Counted from the first letter of the stretch, positions 16,471 to 25,242 are shown. The stretch is 64,000 nucleotides of DNA from Saccharibacillus soli (GCA_002189105.1 NIOB01000001.1:1178001-1242000), one strand, 5' to 3'. Numbers and translations: made by a program. The notes: generated from the letters alone by a model not told the origin.

Positions 16471-17889
16471 TTGACCAGTGACCCCTTGCCCGGTTGGTTA
16501 AGTATTTTATTGGTTGTGCTGCTTGTCGGTTTGAATGGATTTTTTGTGGCAGCTGAATTTGCGATGGTCCGGCTCCGGGAGAGTCGGCTTGCGACGATGG
16601 CGGAAAGCGGCAGCAAACGTGCCGGCTTCGCCCGAAGTATGGTAAACAATCTGGATGCCTATCTCTCGGCTTGTCAGCTCGGCATCACGCTGGCCTCGCT
16701 GGGACTTGGCTGGATCGGGGAACCGGCCGTTGCGTCGTTCCTGCGTCCGATGTTCCACAGCTTTGGCTGGAACAACGAGGCTGCGATCCACGGCACGTCC
16801 GTTGCGATCGGATTTATCATCATTACCATGCTGCATATCGTGATTGGGGAGCTGGCTCCCAAATCAATGGCGATCCGCAAAACGGAGGCAGTGGCGTTGA
16901 CAGCAGCTGCTCCGATGGTCTTTTTCTACAAAACCATGTATCCATTCATCTGGGCGCTTAACGGAATGGCGAACTCGCTGCTCCGTCTGCTCCGGATCGA
17001 ACCGGCGTCGGAACTGGACTCGGCACATACCGAAGAAGAAATCCGAATCCTGGTGAAGGAAAGTAACAAAAACGGGCTGATCGATAATACAGAGATGGCG
17101 CTTGTTGACAATATCTTTGAATTTGCCGATACGACGGCGCGTGAAGTGATGATTCCACGGACAGAAATGATCTGTTTGTACAAGAATCTGCCGCGTGAAG
17201 AAAATCTGGAGATCGCTTATGACGGCATGCGGACGCGTTATCCGGTCTGTGAGCAGGATAAAGACCATATTGTCGGCTTTGTGCATATCAAGGATCTGAT
17301 GCGTTACCCGGAAGCCGATTACGATCAACTGATTCGTCCGATCATCGCAGTTCCGGAATCGATTCGTATCAGTGAATTGATGAAACTGATGCAGCGCAGT
17401 CGTACGCAGATTGCTATGCTGGTAGACGAATATGGCGGAACGGCGGGTCTGGTTACGCTTGAGGACATCATGGAAGAGATCGTGGGCGAGATTCAGGACG
17501 AATTCGATGAAGAGGAACGTCCGGAGTTCGAGCAGGCGGGAGAATTCAGTTATTCCATTGATGGCATGATGTTGATTCAGGACGTGAACGACCAATTTGG
17601 CTTTGAGCTGGACTTCGACGACTATGATACGATTGGCGGATGGCTGTATGCGCGAATCGACGCGCTGCCGCCGCGCAAAGGCCAGTCGGTCGATTATGAA
17701 GGGACTACCTTCATCGTCGATGAGACCGAACAGAAACGGATCTCTCGCGTACGGATTCTGAAGCCGCTCCCGGACGAAGAGGAGCAGACTCCTCAAACGC
17801 AGTCGGAGCAGATCGAATCCGAGATTCAAGCCGAAGAAGCCGAAGTTGTGGCGAGTCTGTCAGCCAAACGTGCCGAGGCAGGCGCTTAA
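16471..17889 (+). CDS. HlyC/CorC (MpfA-type) transporter-associated protein
   Basis: 472-aa membrane protein of the DUF21-CBS-CorC_HlyC family; B. subtilis relatives include YhdP/MpfA, a Mg2+ efflux protein. DUF21 with about four membrane segments covers 1-200 (LLVGLNGFFVAAEFAMVRLR, SACQLGITLASLGLGWIGE). A CBS pair (about 215-340) includes TTAREVMIPRTEM and DEYGGTAGLVTLEDIMEEIVGEI; the CorC/HlyC domain (350-435) precedes an acidic tail. The frame is closed by a TGA at 16438 and offers no other start before TTG 16471. Likely metal-ion transport or homeostasis. Confidence 0.85.
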   Translation: MTSDPLPGWLSILLVVLLVGLNGFFVAAEFAMVRLRESRLATMAESGSKRAGFARSMVNNLDAYLSACQLGITLASLGLGWIGEPAVASFLRPMFHSFGWNNEAAIHGTSVAIGFIIITMLHIVIGELAPKSMAIRKTEAVALTAAAPMVFFYKTMYPFIWALNGMANSLLRLLRIEPASELDSAHTEEEIRILVKESNKNGLIDNTEMALVDNIFEFADTTAREVMIPRTEMICLYKNLPREENLEIAYDGMRTRYPVCEQDKDHIVGFVHIKDLMRYPEADYDQLIRPIIAVPESIRISELMKLMQRSRTQIAMLVDEYGGTAGLVTLEDIMEEIVGEIQDEFDEEERPEFEQAGEFSYSIDGMMLIQDVNDQFGFELDFDDYDTIGGWLYARIDALPPRKGQSVDYEGTTFIVDETEQKRISRVRILKPLPDEEEQTPQTQSEQIESEIQAEEAEVVASLSAKRAEAGA

Positions 17890-17966
17890 CGAAGCAGGAT
17901 GCCCCTGAAGAGGGCCAAGGGTGAAGAGGGAATTCTACAGTTTCGCCCCTTTCACCTTTCTCAAAA

Positions 17967-17999
17967 AGACCGCTGGAGCAGTTTCCAGCGGTCTTTTGT
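17967..17999 (+). terminator. Terminator of the CorC-family gene
   Basis: AAGACCGCTGGA / TCCAGCGGTCTT perfect 12-bp stem followed by TT. Confidence 0.9.
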
Positions 18000-18148
18000 C
18001 GTGCATGGACGGGTGAGCGCAAGCGGAGACATGGACATCGCCATGAACAATCTCAGGAAACAGCACCAGGGGAAAAGCAACCTTTAAAGCCTCTTTTGCG
18101 TAAGCATCGGTGGGAAGAACAAGCTGGACCGGGCGTATGGAAGCCGGA

Positions 18149-18177
18149 TTGACTTGCAGTTGAAATATCGATACGCT
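18149..18177 (+). promoter_or_regulatory. Sigma-A promoter of the YdbS/YdbT operon
   Basis: TTGACT (18149-18154), 17-bp spacer, TACGCT (18172-18177), 22 bp before the start codon. The preceding 18000-18148 stretch contains only a very short open frame (18 codons from about 18031) with no further support. Confidence 0.5.
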
Positions 18178-18198
18178 TTACAGCATGGAGGGATAAGT

Positions 18199-18708
18199 AT
18201 GGAATGGAAGGAAGAACAAAATCCGGTTAAGCCGGATCGCTTTAGGCGCCTACATAGGGATTGGATTGCCGCTTCGCGCCTTGGCAGCGCGATCTTCTAC
18301 GCAATCCCGCTTGTGGCTGCAGCTGCACTCACCGTATTGAGCCTAATTCTGCATTGGGATTGGCTGCCGCTCTGGGTGGGCCTGGTCATCACGATCGCTT
18401 TTGCGCTGCTCTTTGTCTTCGCCGTGTTTCAGGTGCCGTTAATCCTGTACAATCGATTTGGGTTTGCGATTATGGAGGAAGAGATCGAGATTCGCAAGGG
18501 ACTATTCTTCATCAGTGAGACACTCATCCCCATGACCAAAGTGCAGCACGTCAAGCTGGAGAGCGGTCCCATCCTGCGGAAATACAAGCTGGCTGAGATC
18601 AAGATCGTGACCGCAGCGACGACTCACTCCATTGCCGGATTGAAATCGGAGGAAGCGGAGAACTTCAAGCGCATGATTGGGGAATTGGCTCGGAGGACAG
18701 AAGAATGA
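18199..18708 (+). CDS. ydbS: PH-domain membrane protein, YdbS type
   Basis: 169-aa membrane protein. Two hydrophobic helices (about 33-55 and 60-85) precede a bacterial PH (bPH2) domain with MEEEIEIRKGLFFISETLIPMTKVQHVKLE. YdbS and YdbT are paired in bacilli, and ydbS/ydbT mutants are linked to resistance to the bacteriocin amylolysin. Start ATG 18199 follows GGAGGGA. It overlaps the next gene by 4 nt (ATGA), so the two are coupled. Confidence 0.8.
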   Translation: MEWKEEQNPVKPDRFRRLHRDWIAASRLGSAIFYAIPLVAAAALTVLSLILHWDWLPLWVGLVITIAFALLFVFAVFQVPLILYNRFGFAIMEEEIEIRKGLFFISETLIPMTKVQHVKLESGPILRKYKLAEIKIVTAATTHSIAGLKSEEAENFKRMIGELARRTEE

Positions 18709-20342
18709 GCGGCCCCAAGCGAATGTCGCCGCTGTATATCGTCTTCACGATGCTCCGCATGCTTCGCACACTCGTGCCTGTGGCGGTTCTGTTCGGGGTA
18801 CAGTTCATTGCAGGCAATCGGGCGCCGTCCACCGCATTGTGGATTCTGGGCGTAGGGGTTTTGCTGGTCGTCTTAACCGGACTCTTTGAGATTTTGGGCT
18901 GGAAACGATTCACCTACGAAGAAGAAGGCGACCGAATTACCATTCGCAAAGGGCTGATCCAGCGCAGCGAAAAGATCATCTATTATTCGCGTATTCACTC
19001 CGTCAGCCAGGAACAACCGCTGATCCAGCGGCTGCTGGGCGTCGTGCAGCTTAAGATCGAGACGCCCGGCGGCTCGGGCGACGGGGATGCAGTGCTCCCC
19101 GTGCTGCCGCGCCGCGAGGCAGAGCGGCTCCAGCGCGCGCTGAATGAGCGCGCAGCCGGTTACAATGCCGCCGAGTCCGAGGCGGCAGAGCCAGTCTTCG
19201 GCCCGATGGAAGGGGCCGAAGGACAGGGGCTTCCGGCCGGCTTTGCTGGGCCGGAGAATCGGTCGCCAGAGGCGGCGGAAGAATTCGCCGCGCCTGGCGA
19301 CCCAGCGGGATGGCCCCGCCGCGCTGAAGGCGGGGCCATCCCGCCAGCTGACGGGACCGCTGCCGCAGGGCGGTCCCGCGCGGTACGCGCACCCGAGCCG
19401 GAGCTGCTCTACCGGCTCGGCCCGGGCCGCCTGCTGCTGGCGGCGCTCACCGAGATGAACCTCGGTCTGGCCGTCGCTTTCGTAGCCGGCCTGTTCTCCT
19501 TCGCTGACGATCTGCTGCCGGATGAGTGGATGAACCGCCTGGTCACCAACGCCCAGGCCTATCTGACGGGAATTCGGGCGATATTACTCATCGCCGCTGT
19601 TGCTCTGATCGCTGCCTGGCTGCTCTCACTGGTGCTGTTTATCGTAAAATACGCCGGTTTCTCGCTGTATCGGGAAGGGGAGAGGCTGTCGATCCGTTAT
19701 GGACTGCTGGAACGCAAGCAGTTCCTGTTCCATCCCGCCCGCGTGCAGGCCGTAACCATTCGGGAAGGATGGCTGCGTCAGGCGCTGGGTTATGCCCACG
19801 TGGAGTTGAATGTCGTATCGTCGGCTGAAGAGAAGGAGACGCCTGCGCTGCATCCGTTTATCGCACGTGACAAGATCGGGGAACTGCTCAAGGGGACAAT
19901 TCCGCAGTTTGCCTTTGCAGGAGCGGCGTTCAAGCCGCCCAAGCGGGCACTATGGGGCTACATGTGGATCGGTCTCCTCGTCACTGTAGTCGCTGCCGCT
20001 GTGTTGATCTATTTCTTCCCGCATATGGGACGTTGGGCGCTCCTGTTGATCCCGGCAAGTTTAGGGATCGATTACTGGAGTTACCGCACAAATGGCGCGG
20101 CGCTGGATCAGGAGCGGCTAACCATCGTCAATCGCACCATCGCCAAGCAAACCCACTGTACACTCAAGCGTCACATCGTCGCTTTGCATATTAGCGGAAG
20201 CCGCTGGCAGCGCAAAGGGCAGATGCTAAATCTCAAGGCCCACCTGCTTGGAGGCTCCGGCGGATCATCGATCGCGGTCAGTCGGCTGAAGCTCGAGGAT
20301 GCCCAAAAAGTCTATGAATGGTACCGGAGAGAACGCAATTGA
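18705..20342 (+). CDS. ydbT: PH-domain membrane protein, YdbT type, with GC-rich insertion
   Basis: 545-aa partner of YdbS with alternating membrane helices and bPH2 domains (DRITIRKGLIQRSEKIIYYSRIHSV near 75-100; RLSIRYGLLERKQFLFHPARVQAV near 326-349). B. subtilis YdbT is about 493 aa. Here residues about 145-230 form an Ala/Gly/Pro/Glu-rich linker between the first and second units, encoded by much GC-richer DNA with two perfect hairpins in frame. The flanking domains look intact, so the insertion is probably tolerated as a disordered loop. Confidence 0.8.
   Translation: MSGPKRMSPLYIVFTMLRMLRTLVPVAVLFGVQFIAGNRAPSTALWILGVGVLLVVLTGLFEILGWKRFTYEEEGDRITIRKGLIQRSEKIIYYSRIHSVSQEQPLIQRLLGVVQLKIETPGGSGDGDAVLPVLPRREAERLQRALNERAAGYNAAESEAAEPVFGPMEGAEGQGLPAGFAGPENRSPEAAEEFAAPGDPAGWPRRAEGGAIPPADGTAAAGRSRAVRAPEPELLYRLGPGRLLLAALTEMNLGLAVAFVAGLFSFADDLLPDEWMNRLVTNAQAYLTGIRAILLIAAVALIAAWLLSLVLFIVKYAGFSLYREGERLSIRYGLLERKQFLFHPARVQAVTIREGWLRQALGYAHVELNVVSSAEEKETPALHPFIARDKIGELLKGTIPQFAFAGAAFKPPKRALWGYMWIGLLVTVVAAAVLIYFFPHMGRWALLLIPASLGIDYWSYRTNGAALDQERLTIVNRTIAKQTHCTLKRHIVALHISGSRWQRKGQMLNLKAHLLGGSGGSSIAVSRLKLEDAQKVYEWYRRERN
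19305..19377. repeat. Two adjacent perfect inverted repeats inside ydbT
   Basis: 16-bp arms GCGGGATGGCCCCGCC (19305-19320) and complement (19329-19344) around an 8-nt loop, then GGGACCGC (19353-19360) and GCGGTCCC (19370-19377). Both lie in frame within the GC-rich insertion. They resemble a REP-like or MITE-like element captured by a gene. Confidence 0.75.
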
Positions 20343-20379
20343 TGAGTAGTTTGTGAAATGGTGTAAAAATTTTATTAGA

Positions 20380-20425
20380 AATAAGACGAAAAAGTGAACC
20401 ATTTTGGTTTCTGTTTCGTCTTATT
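20380..20425 (+). repeat. Long inverted repeat upstream of a secreted protein gene
   Basis: AATAAGACGAAA (20380-20391) and its exact complement (20414-20425), with AACC-ATTTT-GGTT nested inside. It sits between ydbT and the secreted protein. Only GATATG follows, so it is a poor terminator; it could be a leader structure or operator for the downstream gene. Confidence 0.6.
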
Positions 20426-20463
20426 GATATGAGATTCCATTACATAAGCAAAGGGGAATAAAA

Positions 20464-21036
20464 ATGGACACAAATAGACAACGTTCGTTTTTGAGAAGAT
20501 TCCTGACTCCGGCTGCCGCTTTAGTGGTTATGTTCCTTGTCGCTCCAGCATCCAGCCAAGCTTCGGAGACTGGGCCTGATCTTTCTTCAATGACCGTAAT
20601 TGAAATGACATCGCCTCCGACGGAGATCGCGCCTGCTGTCGAGCCTTCTACCTTTCTGGGAGCGCTAACTCCGCCGCCGCCTCCTTCGCCGTCAGACTCT
20701 TCTATGATGGGTTTAACGTCAAGCCGGTATCTGGGTTCAACTTATAACCAATTGACAAATGCAGGTCCAGAGTCATTGCGTGTGAGTGTAGGCACTTCTT
20801 CGCAGCAGGTGACGACGCAGGTTGGCGTGTTATTATATCTTCAACGTTGGAACGGGGGCACTTGGGAAAATGTCGGAGCCCGAAATGCAATTTCAGCCGG
20901 TATGGTCAACTTGAATTACAATGCCCCTGCCACTCCAGGTTATTATTACCGAACGCTATGCAATCATTGGGCTGAGAGTGGAGGCGCTCGTGAAAACAAA
21001 ACTTCTTATAGCAAGTCAGTGCTTCTATCTCTGTAA
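20464..21036 (+). CDS. Secreted hypothetical protein
   Basis: 190-aa exported protein with a signal peptide (RRFLTPAAALVVMFLVAPAS, cleavage probably after SQA near residue 36). A low-complexity Pro/Ser/Thr linker (to about 78, with PPPPPSPSD) leads to a C-terminal beta-rich domain of about 100 residues (LRVSVGTSSQQVTTQVGVLLY..WNGGTWENVG). That domain slightly resembles DUF6147-type exported proteins; this is a weak call. RBS AAAGGGG. Preceded by a long inverted repeat and not in an operon. Confidence 0.6.
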   Translation: MDTNRQRSFLRRFLTPAAALVVMFLVAPASSQASETGPDLSSMTVIEMTSPPTEIAPAVEPSTFLGALTPPPPPSPSDSSMMGLTSSRYLGSTYNQLTNAGPESLRVSVGTSSQQVTTQVGVLLYLQRWNGGTWENVGARNAISAGMVNLNYNAPATPGYYYRTLCNHWAESGGARENKTSYSKSVLLSL

Positions 21037-21105
21037 TAAACGAGCCTCAACGGTAAATGAGGTCTGGCGATCTTGGCACGGCTTACCATAATTCTGCTAT
21101 AAAAG

Positions 21106-21135
21106 AGAGGCTTTCTCCCTAAGGAGAAAGCCTCT
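21106..21135 (-). terminator. Terminator of the sigma/anti-sigma operon
   Basis: AGAGGCTTTCTCC / GGAGAAAGCCTCT perfect 13-bp stem; on the minus strand it is followed by TTTTATAG. It may also stop the converging secreted-protein gene. Confidence 0.85.
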
Positions 21136-21159
21136 TGGTCTAACTCGAATCTCACAACT

Positions 21160-22101
21160 TTATGGAGTTCCATCCACAATATGTTCAGCAATGTCCAGCA
21201 GTTCCTGTTTCTCCAGTACACCCATAATCGAGAAATCAATGTGTCCCCGAATCAAATGAACCACATTGCTGCCGCCTCGATCAATATACTGACCCACCGT
21301 TCCATTATCAAATTCAATTTCTGTGGCTTTGCCATTGCCGAAACCGATTGTGCCTGCGCCGTCCTCAGGAAGTCTTCTGACTTCAATCGTTAGCGTACGT
21401 TCACCATCTCCTGAATAATAGAGCAGAAAATGGTCAGGCTTCTCCCCATTGTCCGGCACACTGAGGAGACCTTGATCCAGCTTCAGATCGGGTGGAATTC
21501 GTGGGAATTCGGGCATGGGAAACGCAAGTCTTGCTTTAATTTCATTCAAGCCGACCCACTCATTATGGTAAATGATTTCGTTGACGATGTCTCCCGGCTG
21601 TGGCCCTTCCGTAATGGATCCGTGAGGTTTTTCAGGCTCATCTGGTGGGGGCGCGGTCAATGCCCCCTCTGTGCTCAGCGGTTTGTCTTCGCCAAGCTCA
21701 ATGACAGCTTCACCCGTACTCCACGTATAAAGCTTCTGATACAACGGATTCAAAGCCCCGGTTCGTACCGGTTCAGAGAAGGCGATTGAACCGAGTAGAA
21801 TCAAGCCCGCCGCTATGCTGGTCATACGAATGGTACGTTTATATCGGGTTCGGAAAGACTGGGGCTGCACTCGCTCCCAGGAGACCTGGTGAGATTCGGA
21901 GTTGACGTCAGGCAGCGTTCCAGCCTGCTGCTCGGATGCCCCGTCGTTAAGGTTTTCTTGGACGCTGGAGGAGTTCTGCTGCCTGATCTGCTTCACCCGC
22001 TCCCAGGAGGCCCGGCGGGATTCCGGGTCAGTTGGAGACATCGTTCTTATTGCTCGCTCGAACGCCTCGTCGAACAGCTCATCAAATTTTCCGTCGTTCA
22101 T
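21160..22101 (-). CDS. DUF4367-type protein, putative anti-sigma partner
   Basis: 313-aa protein with an N-terminal soluble region (1-105, two SW(E)RV repeats), one membrane helix (about 107-125, MTSIAAGLILLGSIAF) and an extracytoplasmic C-terminal DUF4367-like domain (LRLP-type strand EVRRLPEDG..IGFGNGKATEIE, VHLIRGHIDFSIMG..KQELLDIAEHIV). It overlaps the ECF sigma gene by 20 bp and starts at ATG 22101 behind GGGAGGG, implying coupling. By position and topology it should bind and restrain the sigma factor. Confidence 0.75.
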   Translation of the reverse strand: MNDGKFDELFDEAFERAIRTMSPTDPESRRASWERVKQIRQQNSSSVQENLNDGASEQQAGTLPDVNSESHQVSWERVQPQSFRTRYKRTIRMTSIAAGLILLGSIAFSEPVRTGALNPLYQKLYTWSTGEAVIELGEDKPLSTEGALTAPPPDEPEKPHGSITEGPQPGDIVNEIIYHNEWVGLNEIKARLAFPMPEFPRIPPDLKLDQGLLSVPDNGEKPDHFLLYYSGDGERTLTIEVRRLPEDGAGTIGFGNGKATEIEFDNGTVGQYIDRGGSNVVHLIRGHIDFSIMGVLEKQELLDIAEHIVDGTP

Positions 22102-22669
22102 CGCTGCCCTCCCATTCTTTGCGTAAGGCTTTACGCATGTTTTCCCGTGCTCGGAACAATCGCTGCCGGATAATATCTTCGCTGGTATCCAGCGCTTCCG
22201 CGATCTCCTTGTACGACATTCCATACTTCCATCGATACAGGATGATGGACCGATATTCCGGCTTCATCCCTTCAAGGTGCCGCAGAATGGCTTCCTCCAT
22301 CATCCGAACCTCAGCCACCTTCTCCGGTGAGGAACTCTTATCCTGCGCCGCCTCTATATGATTAAGAACGCTATCCGCTTCCACATGGTTACGGTGTCTT
22401 TTATTTTTTCTTAGATCATTGATGGCGCAGTTGCGTGTGACCACTTTGAGCCAGGCAAAGAACTTGGATTCGCTCTCAAATTCCGGCCTTTTGCCGATCA
22501 GTTTCAAAAAGGCTTCCTGGATCACATCTTCTGCTGCCGCGTGGTCGCGCACAATATAGAAGATTGCGCCATAAGATAGATCATAATATTCGTTATAGAT
22601 AAGCTCCTGCAAGCCTTCGTCGAGTTCGTCGAATTCATGAGTCAGAAGCATCTGAATATGCTGAGCCAT
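22082..22669 (-). CDS. ECF-type RNA polymerase sigma factor
   Basis: 195-aa sigma-70 family ECF factor. Region 2 (about 22-95) includes LSYGAIFYIVRDHAAAEDVIQEAFLKL and FFAWLKVVTRNCAINDLRK. Region 4 (about 125-180) includes the helix-turn-helix segment YKEIAEALDTSEDIIRQRLFRARENMRKAL. The partner gene overlaps its 3' end. The target promoter is not identifiable; the AT-rich upstream region shows no convincing ECF autopromoter. Confidence 0.88.
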   Translation of the reverse strand: MAQHIQMLLTHEFDELDEGLQELIYNEYYDLSYGAIFYIVRDHAAAEDVIQEAFLKLIGKRPEFESESKFFAWLKVVTRNCAINDLRKNKRHRNHVEADSVLNHIEAAQDKSSSPEKVAEVRMMEEAILRHLEGMKPEYRSIILYRWKYGMSYKEIAEALDTSEDIIRQRLFRARENMRKALRKEWEGSDERRKI

Positions 22670-22891
22670 ATGTACTCCTTCCTCGTTTCGTATTCGTGCA
22701 GAGTTCCGGATGAATAGCGATCACCCAGAAGTCAGGCGCGATAAGAAAATAATCTGTTATTCTCCATATTCTACACGAAAAAAGGAAGAAGGTGGCGTTT
22801 TTCTTATTTATACTTCATAATTAATGGTAATTAAGTTACCTATTTAAATATACAGAACCTTTTCAGAAAAGCAATATGAAAGAGCAGCATA

Positions 22892-22937
22892 AAAAGCACG
22901 AACCCAAAGCGCCTAAGCGTTCCGGGTTCGTGCTTTT
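22892..22937 (-). terminator. Terminator of the DksA-like gene
   Basis: AAAAGCACGAACCC / GGGTTCGTGCTTTT 14-bp perfect stem, 18-nt loop. The rest of 22670-23015 is AT-rich with only a short GGTAA-TTAAG-TTACC palindrome (22826-22840). Confidence 0.85.
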
Positions 22938-23015
22938 CGTGTTTGTTAAAGTCATCGATGAACGGGGGCGTCCCCTAAGCGCCATCTCTGGGGGTGAGCC
23001 GCCCTTCAAAATATC

Positions 23016-23819
23016 TTATTCGTCACTGCTGCGTTTGCCTCGTTCGGTTCCGTCCTGCTCCAATTCACGAACCAATTCGGCTTCGTCCTCGGCGGTCTCA
23101 TCAATTTCCGCGATTCGCTCGCCTTCGCCAGCTTCTACGTATTCGCGCTCCGCCCGCGTCATCTCCACGCTGCGATTGCCTTCGGTCATGTCATTGCCAG
23201 CGAAACGTTCGATTCCTTCGACCGTTCCTTCATCTGCATTGTTATCCGTGGACAGTTGATCGTAGCTCTCCACATCCCGCTGTGTGGACATCGCGGGGGA
23301 GTCGGCATTGCCGTAGCTTTCGACGGCCTGCCAGGCATCCGCATCATCGAACTTGCCCGCATGTTCCTGACGATTCTGTCCGGCGCCCGACGGGGGAGCG
23401 GTCATCACGTCTTCTTCCACTGGACGATAGTCCATAACGGGCTCATTTTCCGGTGTCGTATCCACGTTGTACGCCGTATAAGGAACCGCTTCGAGTCGTT
23501 CAAACGGAATTTCTTTGCCCGTCTCCGCATCAATGCCGTAGGTGCCGTCCTCCATACGCTTGAGTGCAGCGTTTACCTCTTCCAGTCGGTCGGACAGATC
23601 GGCGTCGATTGCCATATCGCGGCTGCGCTCAAACTCTTCGGTGCCCAGATCGGCAGGATGGTTATCGACGGATGTCAATTCGCCCGTAGACACCCGAATG
23701 GATGTCTCGAAGCCTTCCGGTGTGTCTTCGCTGTTATCGAAGTGCTGCTCCAATTCGCTTTTGCGCTCCAGCAGCAGGTTTTTCAGCGTATCGATTTGAG
23801 AATCGCTCAGATGTTTCAT
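23016..23819 (-). CDS. yteA: TraR/DksA-like protein, YteA type, lacking zinc cysteines
   Basis: 267-aa very acidic protein. The N-terminal 100 residues match the YteA/DksA coiled-coil plus zinc-finger layout: LKNLLLERKSELEQ, a long helix, then RMEDGTYGIDAETGKEIPFERLEAVPYTA. At positions where DksA/TraR finger cysteines sit (GTYGxC) there is Asp, and the whole protein has no Cys. Residues about 110-267 are a disordered Asp/Glu-rich tail. ATG 23819 has GGAGG upstream. Likely stress- or sporulation-related as in bacilli; the binding partner is unknown. Confidence 0.75.
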   Translation of the reverse strand: MKHLSDSQIDTLKNLLLERKSELEQHFDNSEDTPEGFETSIRVSTGELTSVDNHPADLGTEEFERSRDMAIDADLSDRLEEVNAALKRMEDGTYGIDAETGKEIPFERLEAVPYTAYNVDTTPENEPVMDYRPVEEDVMTAPPSGAGQNRQEHAGKFDDADAWQAVESYGNADSPAMSTQRDVESYDQLSTDNNADEGTVEGIERFAGNDMTEGNRSVEMTRAEREYVEAGEGERIAEIDETAEDEAELVRELEQDGTERGKRSSDE

Positions 23820-24010
23820 GGTGCAGGCCTCCATTCGTTGTCATCGCTTCCTTCCTTTTATACCCGAACACGAGGGCAACCAATCGGGCAGTAGATCCAC
23901 TGCTGTTTGAACAGAAGCCTGTATCAGCCAGTTGGCATTTGGTTCCGGTAAGGTTAATAGGAAGGGAAGTAGGCCAGGAATCTTTTACCGACAAAGGAGC
24001 GATCGACAAC

Positions 24011-25153
24011 ATGAAAGCACTCACGTATCAGGGAAAGCGCAAGGTAAAAGTCAAGGATGTAGCGACGCCCAAGCTTGAAAAACGTGATGATATTCTGATC
24101 CGTGTGACATCCACTTCGATATGCGGTTCCGACCTGCACTTGTTTAATGGCGAGATTCCCGGTATGAACGATGACTATATTATCGGCCATGAGCCGATGG
24201 GGATCGTGGAAGAGGTTGGATCTGAGGTCACTCATGTCAAAAAAGGGGACCGCGTGATTATTCCGTTCAACGTTTCCTGCGGCGAATGTTTCTTCTGTAA
24301 AAATCAAATGGAAAGTCAATGTGACAATGCAAACGACAATCCGCTCAAAGACACAGGCGCGATGCTCGGGTATTCTCATACGTATGGCGGATTCGCTGGC
24401 GGCCAGGCTGAACTGCTGCGAGTGCCTTACGGCAACTTCGGCCCGCTGGTCATTCCGCCCGATGCGGAAGTTACGGATGAACAGGTGCTGTTCCTGTCCG
24501 ACGTCATTCCAACTGCCTACTGGAGTGTGGATAACGCTGGAGTCAAGCAGGGCGATACGGTCATCGTTCTGGGCTGCGGGCCCATCGGTCTGATGGTACA
24601 GAAGTTCGCCTGGCAGAAGGGAGCCAAGCGTGTCATCGCCGTGGACCATGTCGAGTATCGCCTGGAACATGCTCGCCGCACCAATAGAGTCGAGACGTTC
24701 AACTTTATGGAGAATGACGATCTTGACAAACACCTGCTGGAGATCACAAGCGGTGGGGCGGATGTAGTGATTGACTGCGTAGGCCTTGATTCGGAGAAAA
24801 CGTTCATGGAAAAAGTGGAAACGACCCTCAAACTTCAGGGCGGTGGACTGGGCGCCTTCCACATGGCTTCCAATGTCGTACGCAAATTCGGCACCATCCA
24901 GGTAACGGGTGTCTACGGACTGCGTTATAATAATTTCCCGTTCGGGCATATCTTCGAGCGCAATGTAACGATCAAGACCGGACAAGCTCCAGTGATCCAT
25001 TACATGCCTGAACTGTTCAACCAGATCAAGACCGGCAAGCTCGATCCAACCGACATCATCACGCATCGGCTGCCTCTGGATGAAGCAGAACATGCCTACG
25101 ACATTTTCGACAGCAAGAAGGAAGATTGTATCAAGGTTATCCTCAAACCGTAA
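24011..25153 (+). CDS. Zinc-dependent alcohol dehydrogenase, FDH-like
   Basis: 380-aa medium-chain dehydrogenase. Catalytic zinc ligands are in ICGSDLHLF and IGHEPMGIVEEVG. Structural zinc cysteines lie in CGECFFCKNQMESQC, and the Rossmann motif is VLGCGPIGLMVQ near residue 180. Sequence and length resemble glutathione-independent formaldehyde dehydrogenase-like enzymes, so it may detoxify aldehydes. ATG 24011 is preferred over a 103-residue upstream extension because AAAGGAG is properly spaced. It has its own terminator. Confidence 0.85.
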   Translation: MKALTYQGKRKVKVKDVATPKLEKRDDILIRVTSTSICGSDLHLFNGEIPGMNDDYIIGHEPMGIVEEVGSEVTHVKKGDRVIIPFNVSCGECFFCKNQMESQCDNANDNPLKDTGAMLGYSHTYGGFAGGQAELLRVPYGNFGPLVIPPDAEVTDEQVLFLSDVIPTAYWSVDNAGVKQGDTVIVLGCGPIGLMVQKFAWQKGAKRVIAVDHVEYRLEHARRTNRVETFNFMENDDLDKHLLEITSGGADVVIDCVGLDSEKTFMEKVETTLKLQGGGLGAFHMASNVVRKFGTIQVTGVYGLRYNNFPFGHIFERNVTIKTGQAPVIHYMPELFNQIKTGKLDPTDIITHRLPLDEAEHAYDIFDSKKEDCIKVILKP

Positions 25154-25163
25154 TCAGCTGGAA

Positions 25164-25201
25164 AAAGGACCTCACCTTCAGAGAGAAGGGAGGTCCTTTT
25201 G
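25164..25201. terminator. Bidirectional terminator between convergent genes
   Basis: AAAAGGACCTC / GAGGTCCTTTT stem with an extra ACCTT/AAGG pairing, A- and T-runs on both sides. Confidence 0.8.
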
Positions 25202-25242
25202 TGTGTGTCCATTTGCAGGCGTGAAATCAAATAGAAAGAGTC

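Noticed and set aside
16864-17829. 321-codon frame antisense to the CorC-family gene
   Set aside because: Shadow of a strongly conserved gene.
23954-25093. 379-codon frame antisense to the alcohol dehydrogenase
   Set aside because: The plus-strand enzyme has all zinc and NAD motifs; the antisense product has none.
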